Positions 27,801 to 41,400 of a DNA stretch of 64,000 nucleotides are shown piece after piece. Below the pieces are notes generated by a model that saw nothing but the letters and a program-made list of their open reading frames with translations, made no database searches and was not told the origin of the DNA. The translations under genes and the position numbers were made by a program. The stretch spans positions 22,546,795 through 22,610,794 of the forward strand of contig CALNVZ010002100.1 of NCBI GenBank assembly GCA_940671915.1, in the 5' to 3' direction. Within the stretch, counting starts at the first letter, position 1. Each line of letters begins with the position of its first letter. The DNA comes from Paracentrotus lividus. Taxonomy: Eukaryota > Echinodermata > Echinoidea > Camarodonta > Echinidae.

Positions 27801-30800
27801 GTGAACGGATTTGCACAAATTTTCAGAGATTGTTTGGATAGTGAAAGGAAAGAATCGATTAGATTTAGGTGATGATTGGTTGATCCTGCAGATTCTGTGT
27901 GACCTTTTTGTTTTTACTCTGGCCCGATCGATCACCGTTTCGCACGTATCCGCTAAGTGCGCAGTAGCTCTTAATTGGTCTTTTCCAAAGGTAAAGCGCA
28001 GTACCCAGCTAGCCCATATCCCATGCTATGCGCACAACGTAACACAAATTTCGAAACAAAAGTGCAGGCTATAAAAGAACATCTTCTCGCAGGTCAATAA
28101 GGTAGGAGGTTTTGCAGACTATTTTTATGATCAGTACATTAATATTCATCTTCCTAACTGCTGGGAACACGCTACCAGTGCGGCAAGGATCCCAAGCGAT
28201 TTTTTAGGAAGCTCCAATGCCGGTGACCTAGCCTTGAGCAGGGTTAACATAGGCCGGGGAGCAGGTCAGCGTGGAGACGATTGGGTCGCTCGCTAACCGA
28301 GGGCACCCGGGTGTTGTGGCTGTTAGTACGTCTTCCTTGCACAGTTTTATATTGTCGTCTATTTGTTGTTTATACGGAATTGTATGCTTTTAGCATAGTT
28401 GTTTATTGATTTCATTGTTTTTCATTGCATTGACCTTTTCTTTGAGTATCACTATAGTAAGAGTGCCCAAGTCAGTGCCTATCTGGCACCCACGTTAATG
28501 CGCGATTTTTGTAGAACAAACATCAGACTGACATTCTTATTAATCTTAACCTCAACAATCCATTTTATACCAAAACTTGCGAAAATAAATTGATTACAAA
28601 TGAGTTTCAGCAAGTTTCATTTCTACCCAGAAATATTCAATATTGTCAAAAAAGAAATGTCCGAAACTTCAGCTGCGCTTGAATTGCGTGCGGTCACACA
28701 TAGGCCGGGACAGGTCAGCGTGGAGACGATTGGGTGTCGTCGCTAACATCTGCAGTGAGCATAGAGGGTCATTGTTTTTCAGTACATAAATTTTCGAGTT
28801 GTGTAAAGCCATGCGTTAAGACAAAATCATCCGGGGTTAGTACACATAATGTAGATTTCAGTTTTTGACCCCATAGTATTACAACTACTCTGTAGCGCCA
28901 CCAAGGCGTGGGTATGCCGCCTTTGACGGCCCCTCTAGTTTATATTTATTGTGGGTATGTACATGTATAACAATTTCATTATTTTTTTTCATTGATTTCA
29001 AGTCAAATTTTAAAGATATCACAGAAATCAATGCTCATTCTTTGAATTTTTCACCACAGAAAGTCCAGAAAGGTTTTTAATCATAAGAGACTTGTGTTAG
29101 TGTGGTGTGTGGAGAGGAAGACCTGTGGGTCATGGGAATTAAGTTAACAATTTATTAACCCAGGCAACCCCTTCATCTCTATTCCAGGTTCTTTGTATTA
29201 TGCCATGTATATCCTATTGTTATGTATTTTTTATTGTATATTCCTGTACTTTGAAATGCCAAATAAATAATAATAATAGTAATTGGGCAAAATCACTTTA
29301 TTTTTCAAACAGAGTTGATGTGCCCAACCTTGGTATCCACGAGAAGTACGCCCAAATCCTGCAGCGGTTCGGCCGCGAGATCGAGAACACCTCTAAGAAC
29401 TACCAGCGCAGCAAGAACGACCCTCCCATCGGTCGCGACCTTCCTCCGATCTCTGGGAAGATCACCTGGGCCCGTCAGATGTTCCGTCGCATTCAGGAGC
29501 CGATGGATGCATTTCAACAGCGCCCTCAGCTGTTGAGCGGCAATGAAGCGAAGCGTATCATCAAGAACTATAATAAGCTGGCTAAGGTCCTGATGGAGTT
29601 TGAGGTGCTTTACCAGCGTGCTTGGTTTAGACAGGTAAATAATAGATATTTCTTGTAGGACAAAACCTGGTGAGTCAATGGAATAATTTTACACTTCAGA
29701 CAGTCAATTTTGTAATCCCAGTCATTGGATGCGATTGCAGTTCTCTCCACTTTAACCCTTAAGCACCTAAACCGCCTGAGACCGCCCGTCAGCTTACTCA
29801 CTAAAACGTCCGAAACCACCCGTTTTATTTATGCTAAAGTCATGATAATATCAAAATTATGTGATAAAAAATGCCCATATTTGTTGTACATTGCCCATGG
29901 AACGTGTGATGTCCGATTCTGAACAAAATAAAAATATGTTTTACGTGTATTTCTTGTTTAAACACCCTGATGAAAACATAGCAAACCCTTTCCGTTAGGG
30001 AGTAAGCTGACACTTTCCACACTGTCTCTAGGTGCTAAAGGGTTAATTGGGAGTGTTAACATTCTACCCAGTTTCTAATTTTAGTACCCTAGCTTTGAAA
30101 ATAAAATATCAATCTTGCCAGTGCTGATTTGATTAATGTTTTCATTTTGTAATTTTTATGAATATAATTTTACTCAATTTCATTTTATCATAAAAGGTGT
30201 ACATGTAATAGTAAAAGAAAAAAAATTATTAGAGCCAATTTGAGGATGAAGAACTGATCAATTTGAAAATTTGAAAATGGTCTACTAGTAGAGTGCCAAG
30301 TGTTATGATAAATTGAACATTTGAAACAACCGTTCTGATTGGTTCACATTGAGACTTTTATGCAAGAAGTTAAAGCTACAAGGATCCTGATTGGTTAATA
30401 TGGATTTGTAATTCATCATAACTCTTTATGTTACAACGCACAGGATAGATATACAGTCTGTGTCAAAAAAAATGGTACAGTTGGAATAAAATTCTTTAGG
30501 TGTGAAATATTTTCAAATAATGTGTGTATGTGGTACCAAAATAAAGCCAAGAGATTTTCCCTGCTGATGCGCTTTGTTCTCTATAATTTGCTTTCGTAAA
30601 ACAAAAGTTATGCTAAATTTTGTGCGCCGAGGAACAAATCGAAATTGAGCACTTCATGGCCATTATGCGAAACCTATACACAAAGGCATGGGACGGCGTG
30701 CGAAAAATTGATTTTTCTTGATTGTAGAAAACTAGTCATATTTCAAAAAATACAACACCAAATGTGATGAAAAAAATTGCAGGTGAAAGTCTGATCTTCC

Positions 30801-33800
30801 TGCTTTATGAAAATACTAAACAATAGCAGGCTGTGATTAATCTTCATACTATAAAAAAATGTTTTCCACTTGTACCATTTTATTTGACACAGACTGTACA
30901 TTAAAAAGTCTATTGAAATTCCATTGCAATCTAATAATGTTTTGTCCTCACCTAGGTTGAAGCTGTCAAGTCGGGCCTTCACTCCTCTCTCTTGGTCCGT
31001 CACCCAGACACTCAGGAGCTCTACGTGAACTTTGACCCCCAGATCCTGACCTTGATCAAGGAGACTGAATGCATGTACCGTCTAGGGTTAGAGGTTCCCA
31101 TCGCAGCCCGGGCCATCTTCCAGAAGCAAAGTCTCTTCAAAGATAACTATAACAAACTCAAGGTCAGAATTTATAAGCTTTCAAGATTTAGTTCAATTTA
31201 ATGCAATTCAGTTTAATTCAAATTCAGAATACAAGGGTAGGGGGGGCATAGGTTTAGAAGTTCCCTAGTATATACTGTAAGCACTGTAGTCGAACTGGTA
31301 AAGTGCTTTATAAGAAAGAGTTTTTTTATTGCTGTTATATCCTAATCATTTATAATGTACATGGAGACAGGCAAGACCCAAAGTTCATAATATTTCATTT
31401 TGCCTTCCAAGCCTTCCCAGTCACGCCTTATAAAATCATACTATGGAAAATTCAGCATCTTTTTTTGCATCATGCTCTCACAATATGCTTTAGCTTCTGC
31501 TGGAGGAGAACAAACGAGTGTGCAGTAAGATTCAACCAGCCTTTGAGCCCCTCATGGAAACCCATCTGGACAAACTGAACAGAGTTCTAGATCCTGGTCT
31601 AACTGCCCTGACCTGGACTAGCATGAACATAGACCAGTTTGTGGAGGAGGTATATACGGCCCTAGGTGAGTTGTAATTGTAATAGATATAATTCTCAGAT
31701 GAAAGTTGTAGTCTTGACAAACTGAACAGAGTTCTAGATCCTGGTCTAACTGCCCTGACTTGGACTAGTATGAACATAGACCAGTTTGTGGAGGAGGTAT
31801 ATGCGGCCCTAGGTGAGTTGTAATTGTTATAGATCATAGATAGAATTCTCGCGTTTCATAATACATGCACCTACAACGTTCACTATCATGAAAGACCTGC
31901 TATTTCCTTGTTGGTTCGACAACTCAGCCTACTTTTCCTAGCATGCACCACGAGTGAGAATTGAAAAATTAAAGATATTTAAATGAATGATGTATCCCAA
32001 GCGCAGGGAGCTATAAGGATTAATCCTTATAGCCATAAGTGAATCCAAGGAAACTGTGGCGTTTAAATGAGGTTTGTAATCACTTTGAAAGAAAAACACA
32101 GTGGTTAATGCATGGTGTTGAGTTCTTTTGTCGACCAATCTCTCAGGTTTAACGCGGCGGAGTTACGTCACAATAAGGGCACAACTTAAGTGCATGTATT
32201 ATGAATGCGAGTAGTCTGGATTGATTGAACATGGTCTTGGATCCTGGTCTAACTGCCTGACATGGACCAGTATGAACATAGATCAGTTTGTGAAGGATGT
32301 CTATTTGGCTCAAGAATAGTTTTTAAGAATTAATTTTATAGATCACAATATCATATAATTTAAGTATTTTGGTAACATATTTGCTACTCTCATTCAAGAA
32401 TGGGTTTTGATAAATCCTTCATCGAAAGAACCCATCGTACAGGGTTTTGAGGAAGAGGAAAGAAAATAAGAAAAAGACATGACACAGCCGTGTGATAGGT
32501 GAAACTATCTACACAGTTCAATGCACTTTAACATAATGAAACTGTCCATATTGTCCTGCAGGTGATCTGGAACTAATGATGGAGAGAGCTACGGACCTGT
32601 GCCAGTTCCGCATCAATGCTGTTCTGAAGGAGATGAGCGAGATACAGCTGTGTGAGCTACCTGAAGACGAGTCCTGGACCACCGATCAGTTCCTCAAGAG
32701 GACCCAGGTATGAATTTTCAAAGGCAAAGATCTAAATTAATCAAATTTTCTTGCAGCTACATGTATGATAGAATATACATGTATGATGAATTTATTTATA
32801 TTACTCTCAGAGTTAATTTTAGTCATTAACACAAACTGCTATTCCTACTACTAGTTCGAGGAGAACATTGCCCGAATTCCTAACCTTTGCCTTCTCAGGC
32901 ACCATGAACATGAGGGGATATAAAGATTGACTTTTCTTTCTTGGCTCAGAGACGCCACTGGCACCAGGCCCTCTCGACATCATCTGCCGATGCCAGCAGA
33001 GAGAGGAACTCACTCTTATACGCAACGTCAGATTCTGACAAACCACCCCAGTTGATTGATTGGTGGCACTTATGTCCATGAGCAAGGCATTTTGTCTACA
33101 TGCTTCTCCCCACCCAGGTGTAAATGGGTATCTGGTAGGATGCAAATGCCATTGTGGTTTGATCTTGATCATCTGATGGTGCCTGACTGGAATGCTCCTC
33201 AGGGAGTGGAGAATGTGCACACATTGTGTACAGGCATGAATCTGATGACTGGTGTAATAATATGTCTGTAAAGCACTTAGAGACTTAGTCCAGCTATATA
33301 TGAGACATAGTCTAACTATATATTAGACACTATATAAATCTAGAATGTTATTATGATGAGTCACCATGAGTTACATGTAGTTACCTTCTATAATGCCCTC
33401 ATCTGCCTAACGCCTGTTCCCAAGCTGATCTTACTACTCATTCTCCTAATGGGATTGCCTGCGTTCATTACTTAATGGGTAGAGTTTGATTCAGATTCTA
33501 ATTCCTCTAAGAAACATAAATATATGATCTTCCAAATGTAAACAGATATAATGATGCAATCAAACAGAAAGGACTCAAGAAGAGGAAGAAGAAGAATTAT
33601 TATTACATCTTCATGTAACCCAACTTTAACCTGTTGGAGACGAGCTGGTTTGGCTGCAACACACATTTCCCATAGACCTCAGCCCGAATATATTCGGGCT
33701 CAGTCCCCAAAGGGTTAAATTGATCTCTTTCATCTACTTTCTCCTGCAGGAGCTCTGTAACAAGGGAGCCGTCACTCTCCAGGTTAAGAGTATCCAGGTG

Positions 33801-36800
33801 GAGGAGGCTGCTAACGAGCTCATCAACATGCTCCTTGCTGAATCGGAAGGAGAGGAGGAAGAAGAGGAGGAAGAAGAGGAGGAGAAGGAGAAGGAGAATG
33901 AAGATGAAAGTAAGTTCTTTAATGATAGTGACCCAACAGATAGGAAAGAACGTTGGAAACTAAGTGACCTATAATTTTTGTTTTCCATCTGAGGTAACTT
34001 GAAATGAGATTGAATGACTTTCTAAAGGTTTGTTCCTGTTGTTGTTTTATTTAGTTTTGACAGTGATGTCATTCAAAATATGAATATTTATGCCAAAGTA
34101 TGAATAGTTATGTGTATATATTTGAATTTGAAGTTGGGATCTTAGAATACCTTTGATTGAGACATCAAATCACCTCTTCTTATGAAATGATATGACTCTA
34201 ATATTTCCATTCTCTTTCATGCTGTCAATGTTATAGTATACAAATATACAATGACAATCGAGGATCTGGTTAAAACTATTCGCATCGAAGGAACATCACA
34301 TAGTACTATTCTCTCGAGGGCCATCGGCCCGAGAGAGAATAGTACTATGTGATGTTCCTGAGTGCGAATAGTTTTAACCTGTTCTGAGAATGAGTCATTG
34401 TATATTTGTTTTATATCCCTTCCACTATAATACCATTCCTTTTAATTTTTGTAATGAACAAAATATACTTGTCTTGCCTAATCGATCGTCTGTTATGTAA
34501 GCGCACCTGGTCAGTGCAGCTCGCCGAAAGTTTCCCGTGGCATGCAGTGGAGAATTCAGGTAAAAGCAGCAGAGTAGCACCGCTTGCGTTGCGTTGCGCA
34601 ACTCGTGAATAGGGTGGGGGGGGGGGGGGGGGGTCGGAAAAACGTATAGTCCAGTTTTTCCCTAGGGAAAAAATGTACTATGCGTGACGTCATGAAGAAA
34701 AACGAACTATTTCTTGAGAAACGTTTTTCTTAGTTAAACTATTCTTTTTCTCCTTGTGTACACTCTCAATGCAAACAATCTTAGATAAGGGATATAATCC
34801 ATAATAACGTTTAAATACAACACCTGATTTTGGGTTCGATGTCATGTTTTAAGAATATTAATCAGTTAGATGGTCTCTTGATGTTATAATTCAATTAATT
34901 CAAAATATGGTCATTGTCATTATCATTATGATGCTTCAAGAATCTAATTATTTATCTATGCAGTTAATTGATACATGTATGTAATAATTGTCATGTAATG
35001 TGTTTTTGTCAATCTTCGGTCTTGATGTGTTACAAATACTGTCCTGCACTGACATAAAGATGCAAATAACAAAAATGACATTTCCTGTAAAAGAGCAAAA
35101 TGTGTATACTTATCATTTACAATGATATCAATTTGATCTCATGATGTCTTACGTTTTTGATACATATGTACCTTTGAATTGGATAAATGGTTCTTTGCCA
35201 GCAACCTACCAACAAAAACTAATGATTGATATGTCACTTAATACCTCAGTAGGATAGGATACTTCTCTTAAATTCCTGTTTCTTGAGGTATAGGTAACAT
35301 TAAACATTGATCAAACTCTTCCTGATATGTAGATGGAGAGAAGAAGCGATCAAGCCCTACCCCATCCCGCATGAGTGCCCGTAGCCGAGCTCGCAGTGCT
35401 GGTAGCATCACGTCCCGTGCCCAGTCTGCCGCGGCCATGACGGCGGCCAAGAAACGCCGGGAGAAGCGAGAGCACCTAGAGGAATCGGCCCAGGAACTGT
35501 TAGCTCACTTCAATCATCGTAATCTTGATGCTCTTCTAAGGGTGACCCGCTCCACAATGGATGCCATTAGGAAAAGGATTACATCGAGCTCTGCACTCAG
35601 CTATATCAACGGTAAGTGTTTGATGAGTGTTAGGTTTTATCTATATCACTAGTATTAAAATGTATATTGGGTGTTAAGATTTCACTTATACTAATAACTG
35701 GTAAGTCCTCAATAAGTGTAATGTGTTGCAGCTCTATTACTGGTAAATTTTGTATAAGTGTACACAGCTCAAAAAATTTCCTATTGGGTGGTAGGCAAAT
35801 TAGCTATTCACATTTTTAATCTCTATTTGTATTGTCTTTTTTATGCTGATACTAGCCCACTCTTTGCATTTTTAATGCAGAAGAAGAGAAAAATATATCT
35901 TTTACTGAATGTTTTGCTCTTTTTTCATCAAATTTTCATTGCTAAAGGAAATGATTTTTGCAAACACTTGTTGCTATATTGTTTTTAAAGATAAACAATT
36001 CATCATGAATTATTAATGTTTATTTGATTTCATGTTTTTTTTTAACACAATACCCAAAAAATAATCCATATTATTGTCAATATTTTATTGTTTTACAGTT
36101 GACCAAGGAGAAGCTAAGCGGAAGGAAAGTCCTTTCTTCCGCTGCGCCGTGGCTCTAGCCATCCCGAACATCATCATGCAGCCCGCCCTCGACGAGGTTC
36201 AACAGACAGTCAACAAGGCGGCCCAGATGGTCCTAGGCGTGGCTAAAGGCGTGGCTCAATGGAATAAGGAGCGAAAATCCAAGGTACTTGGTAGATACTA
36301 GTAACACAATCCTGTTACTTCATAGAAAGCTTTACTCTGGAGATTAACATTTTTAGAGATTTAAAAAGGTTTTGGATCTTGTAAGAACAAAATACGCTTT
36401 TATTTTAGAATGGTACAGTATATCTGTGAATAAATCATCTTTCTCAAATGGACTTTCAATTATATACATCATGATACATCTTTACAAGAATCCTTGTTGA
36501 ATTTTATATCATAAAAGAAAGGAATATCTGAATCATAGACATGAAAACTGTCTGTCATTAGTATTCATTTTAATGGGTCCTTTTTCACAGAAGAGGCAGT
36601 GGACTATATCAAGTTTTTACCTAACTCTTACATATTTCATTTTGCAGGCTAAACAAGAAGCTGATATGCGTGCTGCAGCATTGCCTGACTCTGCCCGACG
36701 TAGCAGCATCTCAAGTATGGCCGCTTCTGAGAGCTCTAGGAGTGATATCACATCAACCAGGAAAGGTAAGAACCAATATCTGACATTAGTGTTCTGGCAT

Positions 36801-38410
36801 GAGGCCAGAAAATATTGGGAAAAACATGGATGGGTCTAACATAAATGTTATGTCTTCTAGGTCATATGCATAAATAAGTAATTATTAGGATATTTTACTG
36901 GAATCAACTTTTAATGCCTATTGGAAGTCACACAATATCATATTACGTCGAAGACACTTTCTAACTTTTGCAACAGGAGTGGTAAATACATACTTTTCTT
37001 GAATGCTTTGTGTTTATTACCCGTGGATCATTTTGTTATAAAAAAAATCCTCAAGTACATGACAAGATTCTGTTACCATATACTGAAAAATAAGATCCAG
37101 CATGCTCAAGAATGCAGAGAAAATCTTCAATCTTCAATGATTAGTAAAAGCATTAACTCATCTTAGGGCGTCTTGATGAATTCAACCATATGCAAGGATT
37201 ACTTCTGTGGAACATACAGGTGAAAACACATTAATATGCATTTTAGGGCGCTGTTTCTTCTAATATCAGTTGTGAAAATGTGAGCATTGGTATGTATGTC
37301 GTTTTTATTTTCTTACTTATTTTTTATTTTTGGCCTTTCAGGTCGCTCAGATGAACTGTCTGCAGTCAACCTTGTACCTCAGGTCCAGATTAAGAACTAT
37401 TTCAAGAATGTCAGCGAGAACAAGGAGATTGCTAAGCTCGTCTCTCTCCTTTCAACATGTGTTATGTCAACCAAAAAGGTGAGAAGGCCCTATTCACATA
37501 TAAATGTTATGCCTGGTTTAGGTTCCAGTGCTAAAAACAGTTAGGGTGCCTCGTCCAGATTATTTTGGTTCCATTTTGCCAGATGGTAAAACATGTATGT
37601 ACAAACACAATTTCTTTACACAGCAACCTACATTGTATATGTCATAACGGTTTAGCGCAATAAATAAAGCCTAAGACGATTGCATATAAAAAAAAAATCA
37701 TTCAAAATACCACCTCAACATCATCATTTGAGCAGTTAAGTGTTGCAAACAACAAATCGTGAATTTATTTTTATTCTTTCAAAGGTATTAATATTTTTAT
37801 TTCTTGAAAGATTAACAGTCATTTCAACTCGTGAAGTATTCTTACCACTGAAATAAAAAAACAATGTATTGTTGTTCTTGCCTTTAGTTTTTTACGGCTG
37901 TCATTTACAATATGGTTGTAAACATCATTACATATTCATTTGAAAAAAAAGGGTAAATGCCTAACCATCCACTGTTGATCCTATCCCGATACAGGCTGTG
38001 ACCACTGCCCTGGAGAGGTTTGGACGATACCACCCTATCTGGCAGAAGGAGAGGGATGAGACTGTCCAGGAGTTCTTGAACCAACAGCCTAAGCTAAGTG
38101 ACTTCCAGTCCACTATTGTCCATTACAGGGAACAAGAGGAGGCCATCTTGGCCGAACCAGAGTTCTACAACGTCGGTGCCATTGCACTCTTTACAGGTAT
38201 AAACCATGGTGATGGTGATGGTGCTGGCGATGGTGATGATGGCGTTGGTGATGATGATGACGATAATGATGATGATGATGATGATGACGATGATGATGAT
38301 TGTAACGATAATGATGATGATGGTGATGGTGATGATGATGTCGATAATTATGATGAAGATGATGATGGTGTTGGCGATGGTGATGATGATGATAATGATG
38401 ATGGCGTTGG

Positions 38411-38448
<38 letters not shown>

Positions 38449-41400
38449 GTGGTGTTGATGATGATGGTGGTGATGATGATGATGATAATTCTAACCATAG
38501 ACACAGCATAATATCTTACCATCACACAACACTGATAAAATTAAACCTAGATCATCTGTTGCCAAATGAATGCAAATGTCTGACTGTACATTGGAAGGAT
38601 GAAAGAATGATATGATCTCATAGATAATAACACTTTATGATAGAAAATCACTTCATTGTATGCTATAAAAAATGATTTATCATTGTTTTTATGACAGAGA
38701 AATTGAAGATCTCATTGACCACGGAGACCAAGGCATGGTGTGTGGCATATGGCAAGGCCTGCAACGAGAAGTACCGCACCATGATGGAAGGCATCATTGA
38801 GTTCATCGATGAAACCACCAAGAAGCTCAACCGCCCTGTCAAGGATCTGGATGACATCCGTCTGTCCATGAAGGCACTCAAGGATGTGAGGGAGAATGAG
38901 ATCCGCATCGACATGGCCATTGGACCCATTGAGGTAGGGTAGGAATTAAGGTATTTTTAGGGGTACCCATCAGAAGGGCAAAACAACAAAAAGTTTGGGC
39001 AGATGATGGAAATTTTGAAATATATGTGAAAAAATGATAGGGGAATAAAATTTCCATATCAAATTTGGCGAAAACGTTATAATGATGTTACTTCTGATAA
39101 CTTGAATCATATCACATGAAAAGTCATTGCTCAATCATTGAGTAGGAATAAGATAAGAGAAGATGTGACAAGAAGCCGTAATGATTAATACAGAGTCTCA
39201 AGAATAATTTATAGTATTCGCACCACTCTCCACTTTTTCATATTATTTCAGGTATCAAAAGAGAAAACTCTACTTTTTATTATGCTCAAATAAATGAGGC
39301 ATGTGAGAATTTAGCCCCCTTGGTTTGCTTGTATATGTATATGGATATTTAGGAATAAACAAAGAAACATGCACCATTTGATGACTCCCTCTTTTGTTTT
39401 CGTAGGAATCCTACGCCTTGTTAAACAAGTACGAGCTTCTGGTAGCCAAGGAAGATGTGGAGCGTGTGGATACCCTGAGATACAGCTGGGCTAAACTGAG
39501 TGCCTTGGCTACAGAGGTGTCCCATCACCTGCTTTCTGTCCAGCCCAACTTTAGGGGAGGATTGCTGGAGAATGTGCAGACCTTCATCGGGGACTGCAAC
39601 GACTTCTATGGGTCATATAGAGATGTGAGTGCCATTACACAGTTTGTTGTCGTTTTGTGTTTTAGGTGTGTGATGAAGATGTGTCAAATCAAGACAGTTT
39701 GAGAAATATTGAATACTTAATTCTGCCTTTGAGCAGTGAGCTACCAGACCTTTGCCCTATTACATAAAGATTTAGATCGATAAAAATTTGCAATTGGTTT
39801 TATCTTGGTAGCCTCATTGGGAGTGCAGGTACAGTCATGGATGAGGATTAGCATATGATTGAAATTAGGGTTAGGATTAAGATTCATCAGCAGTTATCTT
39901 TCTCTTATCATCCTAGAATGGTCCCATGGTAACTGGACTTCCTCCTAAGGAGGCTAGCGACCGTCTCCTTATCTACCAGAACCACTTTGACAACCTCTAC
40001 CGTAAATACATCACTTACACCGGTGGAGAGGAGCTCTTCGGTCTCCCTGTCACTGACTACCCTGAGCTCCTGGTAATCCGCAAGGAGCTCAATCTCTTAC
40101 AGAAGCTCTACGGCCTCTATAATGATGTCATCGACCGCGTCAATGGCTACTACGACATCCTGTGGCTCGATGTGGACATTGAGAAGATCAACAATGAGCT
40201 CATCGAGTTCCAGAACAGGTTAGTGGAGGTTTGCAGTGGTAAAGATGCATGGTATTAGGATTTGGAGGTTGCTGGTTACTAACATACTTGCACTTGGAGT
40301 GATGTTCTGAATGAAAATTAAATAAATAATAAACTGAAGGGCGATTCCATGCTGTGTCGTCCAGGACATTTTGACAACATTTTACTTCTTTTTGACATAA
40401 AATAATAGAATATTTACTTGATTGATAGTGTTCCTCAAGTAGTGCCAGAACGGGCACAAGAGCCAAGACTTAACTTGACTTGATTACTCACCCTTTACAA
40501 TTAAAATGAAAAATAGTGCTATCTTTGAGGCTCATTTGTGGTTTTGAGGCAGCAGGTCATATTTTTGGCAAATTTACAATGCAAATACTATTCTGTAGTA
40601 CATTTGATGTGAATGATAATAGTAATGATGATAATAAGAAAATAATGAAGAAATTCAATTATTTGATTATTATGAAAGGTATTGATAAAAATATCTGGTA
40701 TTTACAAATGCTTCCAAAAAATAAGAAACTTTGCATGTGAGAACAGAAATGTCATGTTATTAATTTTTAACAAAAGCATGCATTGTTTTTATTTGTTTTT
40801 CAAAGGTGAGGTCTTATGAATCTAACATCTTTTTTGCAGCCTAGATTTTACTTCATGTTGTTTTGAGGTGTCTTCATTGCATCCTGCATGTGTGCATAGA
40901 TATCAAAGTGAATCTATTTGTCTGCAAATATTCAGGGAGGAGATATTTTCATGAAAGAGAACTTTTCTTGAACCCATGTTTTTTCATCACCTGCACTGTT
41001 GATAGTACAGCATGGTTTCTAGACGGTTCTTAAAGTGCACTCTGGAAATTCTGCTACTTGAATTTTTGAAAGCGGACAAATCTTAGGAATCACTTTGTAT
41101 TCTTTGCACCAATTTTCCTCTAACATGCCACTTCCCTCATGCACGTTGGTTGTCCTGTTGTACTAATTGGTGATGGTTTTTGCACTCCCGGGAGAAATTC
41201 CCCACTAACTCACTTCCCTGTCATTGGTAAAGCTACAAATGTACATTCACACTTCACTGACTTGAATGGCGATTTATGATGATTGGCCAACTGGCCAAAT
41301 CCGTTAACATTAGGTATGAACATGACACTTTTTCCTTTGTTCTGGTTTGTTAAGGGGGTATCTTTCTGGGCGGCGAATACTTCCGCACATTGCGATTGAG

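Larger units (their letters stand above)
35612..37994 (+). other. DNAH5 introns 19-22
   Basis: Between exons 20, 21 and 22 I see only AT-rich intron sequence without recognisable repeats. Confidence 0.45.

Noticed and set aside
27528-27935. Reverse-strand 135-codon frame
   Set aside because: Built from TTTG and C/A homopolymer repeats of the left part of a mobile element.
31712-31812. Exon 16 copy 2 as an alternative exon
   Set aside because: With the only nearby AG, the phase 1 frame reaches TGA after a few codons.
32819-33220. 133-codon reverse frame in intron 17
   Set aside because: No recognisable domain and no splice or start context; judged a chance frame.
38094-38525. Long Ile-, Met- or Asp-rich open frames over GAT repeats (also 50612-51226, 52096-52404, 63616-63925)
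   Set aside because: They are translations of (GAT)n in different frames, with no splice or coding support.
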